DNA of 42,653 nucleotides from assembly GCA_902553945.1 (NCBI GenBank), contig CACDMT010000008.1, positions 1 through 42,653 on the forward strand, in the 5' to 3' direction. Shown here piece after piece: positions 39,623 through 42,653 of this stretch. The notes beneath the pieces were generated by a model, which was given only the letters and a program-made list of their open reading frames with translations, ran no database searches and had not been told where the DNA came from. The stretch is from an uncultured Alphaproteobacteria bacterium (lineage in GTDB: Bacteria; Pseudomonadota; Alphaproteobacteria; HIMB59; GCA-002718135). Position 1 is the stretch's first letter. The number at the start of each line of letters is the position of its first letter. The position numbers and the translations under genes are program-made.

Positions 39623-39856
39623 ATGATCCGATTGTTAATTGTTTTAGCTGTCATTATAATGATTTTATTTATTTTAAGATCTAGGGCCAAGTCAGGATCA
39701 ATTGGAGGTACTAAATTATATAGAAACTTAATTTTAATTGTAATTTTAGCAGGAGTGTTATTTTTTCTTGCTACTTCAGGTAAATTTTTAATTCCACAAC
39801 TATTAAATTTAATTAAAGTTGGATTGCCATTTTTAACAAAACTAATAGGAATTTAA
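39623..39856 (+). CDS. Small two-TM membrane protein resembling the membrane-anchor half of alphaproteobacterial DnaJ-domain proteins, without a J domain
   Basis: 77 aa: RLLIVLAVIIMILFILRSRAKSG...LYRNLILIVILAGVLFFLATSGKFLIPQLLNLIKVGLPFLTKLIG; stop overlaps the next start (TAATG). Confidence 0.6.
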   Translation: MIRLLIVLAVIIMILFILRSRAKSGSIGGTKLYRNLILIVILAGVLFFLATSGKFLIPQLLNLIKVGLPFLTKLIGI

Positions 39857-40719
39857 TGAATTATTTTAATAAGACAAATTTACCAATGAATGATGAGATG
39901 GTTAATTTTTGGAATGATAATGGCTATCTCGTTATTGAGGATTTTAATAGTGAGGAAGAATGTGATAAAATAATTGAAAGATCAAGTTATCTAATTGATA
40001 ATAATAACTTAAATAATCAAAAATCTATTTTTGATACAATTAACCAAGCACATAATGATGATAAATATTTCTTAGAGTCTGGAGATAAAATTAGATTTTT
40101 TTTTGAAGAAAAAGCAGATTTAGAAAATACTAATATTAATGAAAACAAACATTTTATAGTCAATAAAATTGGTCATGCTTTACACGACTTAGATGAAGTT
40201 TTTCATAATTTTTCTCACAAAAAAGAACTGCAAGACATAGCTTTAAAAATAGGATTTAAAAAACCAAAATTACTACAATCAATGTATATTTTTAAACAAC
40301 CAAAAATAGGAGGAGAGGTAGTTTGTCATCAAGACTCAACATTTCTCTATACTGAACCTGAAAGTACCGTTGGTTTCTGGTTTGCTTTAGAAGATGCAAA
40401 TAAAAGTAATGGATGTTTACAAGTTGCAAGTGGAGGTCATAAAGGACCACTAAGAAATTTATTTAAAAAAATTGATGGTAAAATGCAAATGTTAGAAGTA
40501 AATAGTGAAGAATTTCCTGAAACAGATACATTTGTAGAAGTTAAAAAAGGATCACTGGTATTATTGCATGGAAGACTTCCTCATTATTCTTGTGAAAATA
40601 CAAGTCCTAATTCAAGGCACGCTTACACAATTCATGTTATAGATGAAAAGAATTATTATCCAGATTGGAATTGGCTTCAAAGATCTGAACTACCACTAAA
40701 AAGTTTTATTAATGACTAA
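39856..40719 (+). CDS. Phytanoyl-CoA dioxygenase family protein
   Basis: Fe(II)/2OG signature: VVCHQDSTFLYTEPESTVGFWFALEDANKSNGCLQVASGGHKGPL, HGRLPHYSCENTSPNSRHAYTIHV. Confidence 0.9.
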   Translation: MNYFNKTNLPMNDEMVNFWNDNGYLVIEDFNSEEECDKIIERSSYLIDNNNLNNQKSIFDTINQAHNDDKYFLESGDKIRFFFEEKADLENTNINENKHFIVNKIGHALHDLDEVFHNFSHKKELQDIALKIGFKKPKLLQSMYIFKQPKIGGEVVCHQDSTFLYTEPESTVGFWFALEDANKSNGCLQVASGGHKGPLRNLFKKIDGKMQMLEVNSEEFPETDTFVEVKKGSLVLLHGRLPHYSCENTSPNSRHAYTIHVIDEKNYYPDWNWLQRSELPLKSFIND

Positions 40720-41656
40720 AAAAATTATTTTAGACTGTGATCCAGGACATGATGATGCTGTAGCTATAATGCTAGCAGCAGCTTCTTCAGAGATTGAGAT
40801 ACTTGGTATAACGTGCGTAGGTGGAAATTCAGGATTAAATAATACAGTAAATAATGCATTAAAAGTTTGTACATTAATTGAAAGAACTGATTTGAAAATT
40901 TATTCTGGTGCAAATAAACCAATACATTATGATTTATTTACAGCTGAATATGTTCATGGAAAAACAGGGCTAGACAAAAAAGGCGATCCAATAATAGTAA
41001 CTAATGATTACAAAGTACAAGAAAAAAATGCAATAGATTTTATTATTGATACTTGTAAATCATCTGAGGATGAAATTTACTTATGTCCAACTGGACCACT
41101 TACAAATATCGCTTTAAGTTTACAAAAAGATCCATCAATAAAGGATAAAATAAAAGAAATAGTTTTTATGGGTGGTGCAGCAATGTGTCTTGGAAACACG
41201 ACGCCCTCAGCGGAATTTAATATTTACGTCGATCCACATGCAGCTAATATTGTACTAAACTCTGGCATTCCGATGACAATGATGGGCCTAGATGTTACAC
41301 ATCAAGTAAATGTAAATAGTAAAATTATTAATTTTATGAATGAAAATAATAACAAAAGTTCTAAATTCTTTGGTGAGTTAATGGAGTTTTATACAATTTT
41401 TCATAAAAAATTATATGAAACAGAAGACACTCCTCTTCACGATCCTTGTGTAATAGCCTATTTATTAGAACCAAGTATTTTTGAGGGCAAATTAGTTAAT
41501 GTTGCTGTAGAAGAAAATTCTAAATTAACACGTGGAGAAACAGTAGTTGATTGGTTAGGTGTTACAAACAGAAAACCTAATTGTTTTGTAATGAATCATG
41601 CAAATGATAAAAAATTTTTTGAATTATTAAAAAATAAACTATGTTTGCTACCTTAA
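40712..41656 (+). CDS. Inosine/uridine-preferring nucleoside hydrolase
   Basis: IILDCDPGHDDAVAIMLAAASSEIEILGITCVGGN, CPTGPLTNIALSLQKDP, FMGGAAMCLGNTTPSAEFNIYVDPHAA. Confidence 0.95.
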   Translation: MTKKIILDCDPGHDDAVAIMLAAASSEIEILGITCVGGNSGLNNTVNNALKVCTLIERTDLKIYSGANKPIHYDLFTAEYVHGKTGLDKKGDPIIVTNDYKVQEKNAIDFIIDTCKSSEDEIYLCPTGPLTNIALSLQKDPSIKDKIKEIVFMGGAAMCLGNTTPSAEFNIYVDPHAANIVLNSGIPMTMMGLDVTHQVNVNSKIINFMNENNNKSSKFFGELMEFYTIFHKKLYETEDTPLHDPCVIAYLLEPSIFEGKLVNVAVEENSKLTRGETVVDWLGVTNRKPNCFVMNHANDKKFFELLKNKLCLLP

Positions 41657-42561
41657 GAATAAAATTCTTTAGCAATTTTTCCTGCTAAATTAGCATTATT
41701 TATTATTAAAGCAACATTGGCATCTAAAGTTTGATTTTCTGAAAACTTATTTATTTCTTTTATTAAAAATGGCGTCAATTCTTTACCACTAATTTTATTT
41801 TTCTCAGCTTTTATTAAAGCTTTATTTATCCATTTATTTATTTTATCTTTACTTATTTCATTTTCTTTTGGTACTTTATTAAATATAAGAATTGATTTAT
41901 TATTATTAATTTTACTATTTAATTTTAAATAATTACTTATATCAGAAATATTATCAAAATTATTATCAACTAGATTAGTGGTTTTAGCATACCAAAAACC
42001 AGGCATAAAATTTGTTTTATAGCCAATTCTTGTTATTCCTAAGGTCTCTAGAAGTTCATGAGTTTTATTTAAATCCAGAATTGATTTTGCTCCACTACAA
42101 ATTATATAATTATGATTTTCAGACAGTGCATATAAATCTGCTGATACATCGTATGTGTTTTCTGCGTTCAAATGAACACCTCCAATTCCCCCAGTAGCAA
42201 AAAATTTTATTCCAAACTTTGAAGCTATTGTTATAGTACTTGCTACAGTAGTAGCCGCATTTTCTTTTTTATATATAGATAAATTTATATTGTGATTTGA
42301 GACTTTTTGAACATTAATATCTTTTGCTAAAATATTTATATCTTCTTCATTTAAGCCAACTTTTATTTTACCATTAATTAAACCAATGGTTGCAGCTACT
42401 GCACCACTATCTTTTACAGCAGTTATTGATTCTTTAGCAACTTTAATGTTATCTGGATAAGGTAAACCATGGCTAATTAAAGTACTTTCTAGTGCTACTA
42501 TTGGTTTTTTTAAATCTATAGCTTTTTGAATATCTCTGTTTATTTCATATAAATCATTCAT
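41653..42561 (-). CDS. psuG: Pseudouridine-5'-phosphate glycosidase
   Basis: KPIVALESTLISHGLPYPDNIKVA, AATIGLINGKIKVGL, ATTVASTITIASKFGIKFFATGGIGGVH. Confidence 0.95.
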   Translation of the reverse strand: MNDLYEINRDIQKAIDLKKPIVALESTLISHGLPYPDNIKVAKESITAVKDSGAVAATIGLINGKIKVGLNEEDINILAKDINVQKVSNHNINLSIYKKENAATTVASTITIASKFGIKFFATGGIGGVHLNAENTYDVSADLYALSENHNYIICSGAKSILDLNKTHELLETLGITRIGYKTNFMPGFWYAKTTNLVDNNFDNISDISNYLKLNSKINNNKSILIFNKVPKENEISKDKINKWINKALIKAEKNKISGKELTPFLIKEINKFSENQTLDANVALIINNANLAGKIAKEFYS

Positions 42562-42562
42562 T

Positions 42563-42653
42563 TTATTTGATAATTACTTTTCTAGATATATTTTTTATTT
42601 TTATTAATTCCTTTTTTGAATTTAATTTTTTCCCACTAGCATAATAAGATCCA
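42563..42653 (-). CDS. C-terminal fragment of an upstream minus-strand gene
   Basis: Reverse translation GSYYASGKKLNSKKELIKIKNISRKVIIK*; stop lies 1 bp before the psuG ATG. Could be a kinase partner of PsuG by synteny, but the fragment itself is not diagnostic. Confidence 0.4.
   Translation of the reverse strand, partial: GSYYASGKKLNSKKELIKIKNISRKVIIK

Noticed and set aside
11324-42197. Other antisense or out-of-frame ORFs in the track (11324..11527, 16344..16538, 21264..21476, 24631..24846, 36976..37215, 39374..39586, 42012..42197)
   Set aside because: All lie inside or over well-supported genes in the wrong frame or strand, lack recognisable motifs and are short.
1-42653. Mobile element, defence island, CRISPR or prophage
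   Set aside because: No transposase, integrase, restriction, toxin-antitoxin or phage genes, no repeat-spacer pattern and no tRNA-flanked boundary; the content is core and metabolic.

Overview
This is a 42.65 kb window of very AT-rich, densely coding chromosome. Gene content and order (lptF-lptG-lptD-surA, pepA, ndk, DUF2066-like/hda, alphaproteobacterial-type serC) suggest a streamlined, probably marine, alphaproteobacterium; this taxonomy is an inference. I saw no tRNA, rRNA, CRISPR array, IS element or prophage. The main feature is a two-armed purine catabolism locus (about 11.8-26.7 kb). The minus arm encodes guanine deaminase, xanthine dehydrogenase (XdhA/B/C), the cytochrome-c-fused urate hydroxylase PuuD and HIU hydrolase. 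The plus arm encodes PuuE allantoinase, OHCU decarboxylase, allantoicase, ureidoglycolate lyase and a BMP-type nucleoside/purine ABC transporter. The arms diverge from a 54-bp spacer and no regulator gene is present. Other points worth a look: (i) a trpB2 / DUF1015 / serC / short serA cluster without serB, suggesting phosphoserine-centred chemistry; (ii) a nitroreductase-fold protein with the sequence signature of iodotyrosine deiodinase; (iii) all eight convergent gene junctions overlap at their stop codons, five of them through one shared TTAA; (iv) start codons of divergent genes that abut; (v) an ORF missing from the supplied track (42 aa, 6520-6648) that resembles an aa3 oxidase subunit IV. 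I did not find clear evidence of a defence system or other wholly novel machinery.
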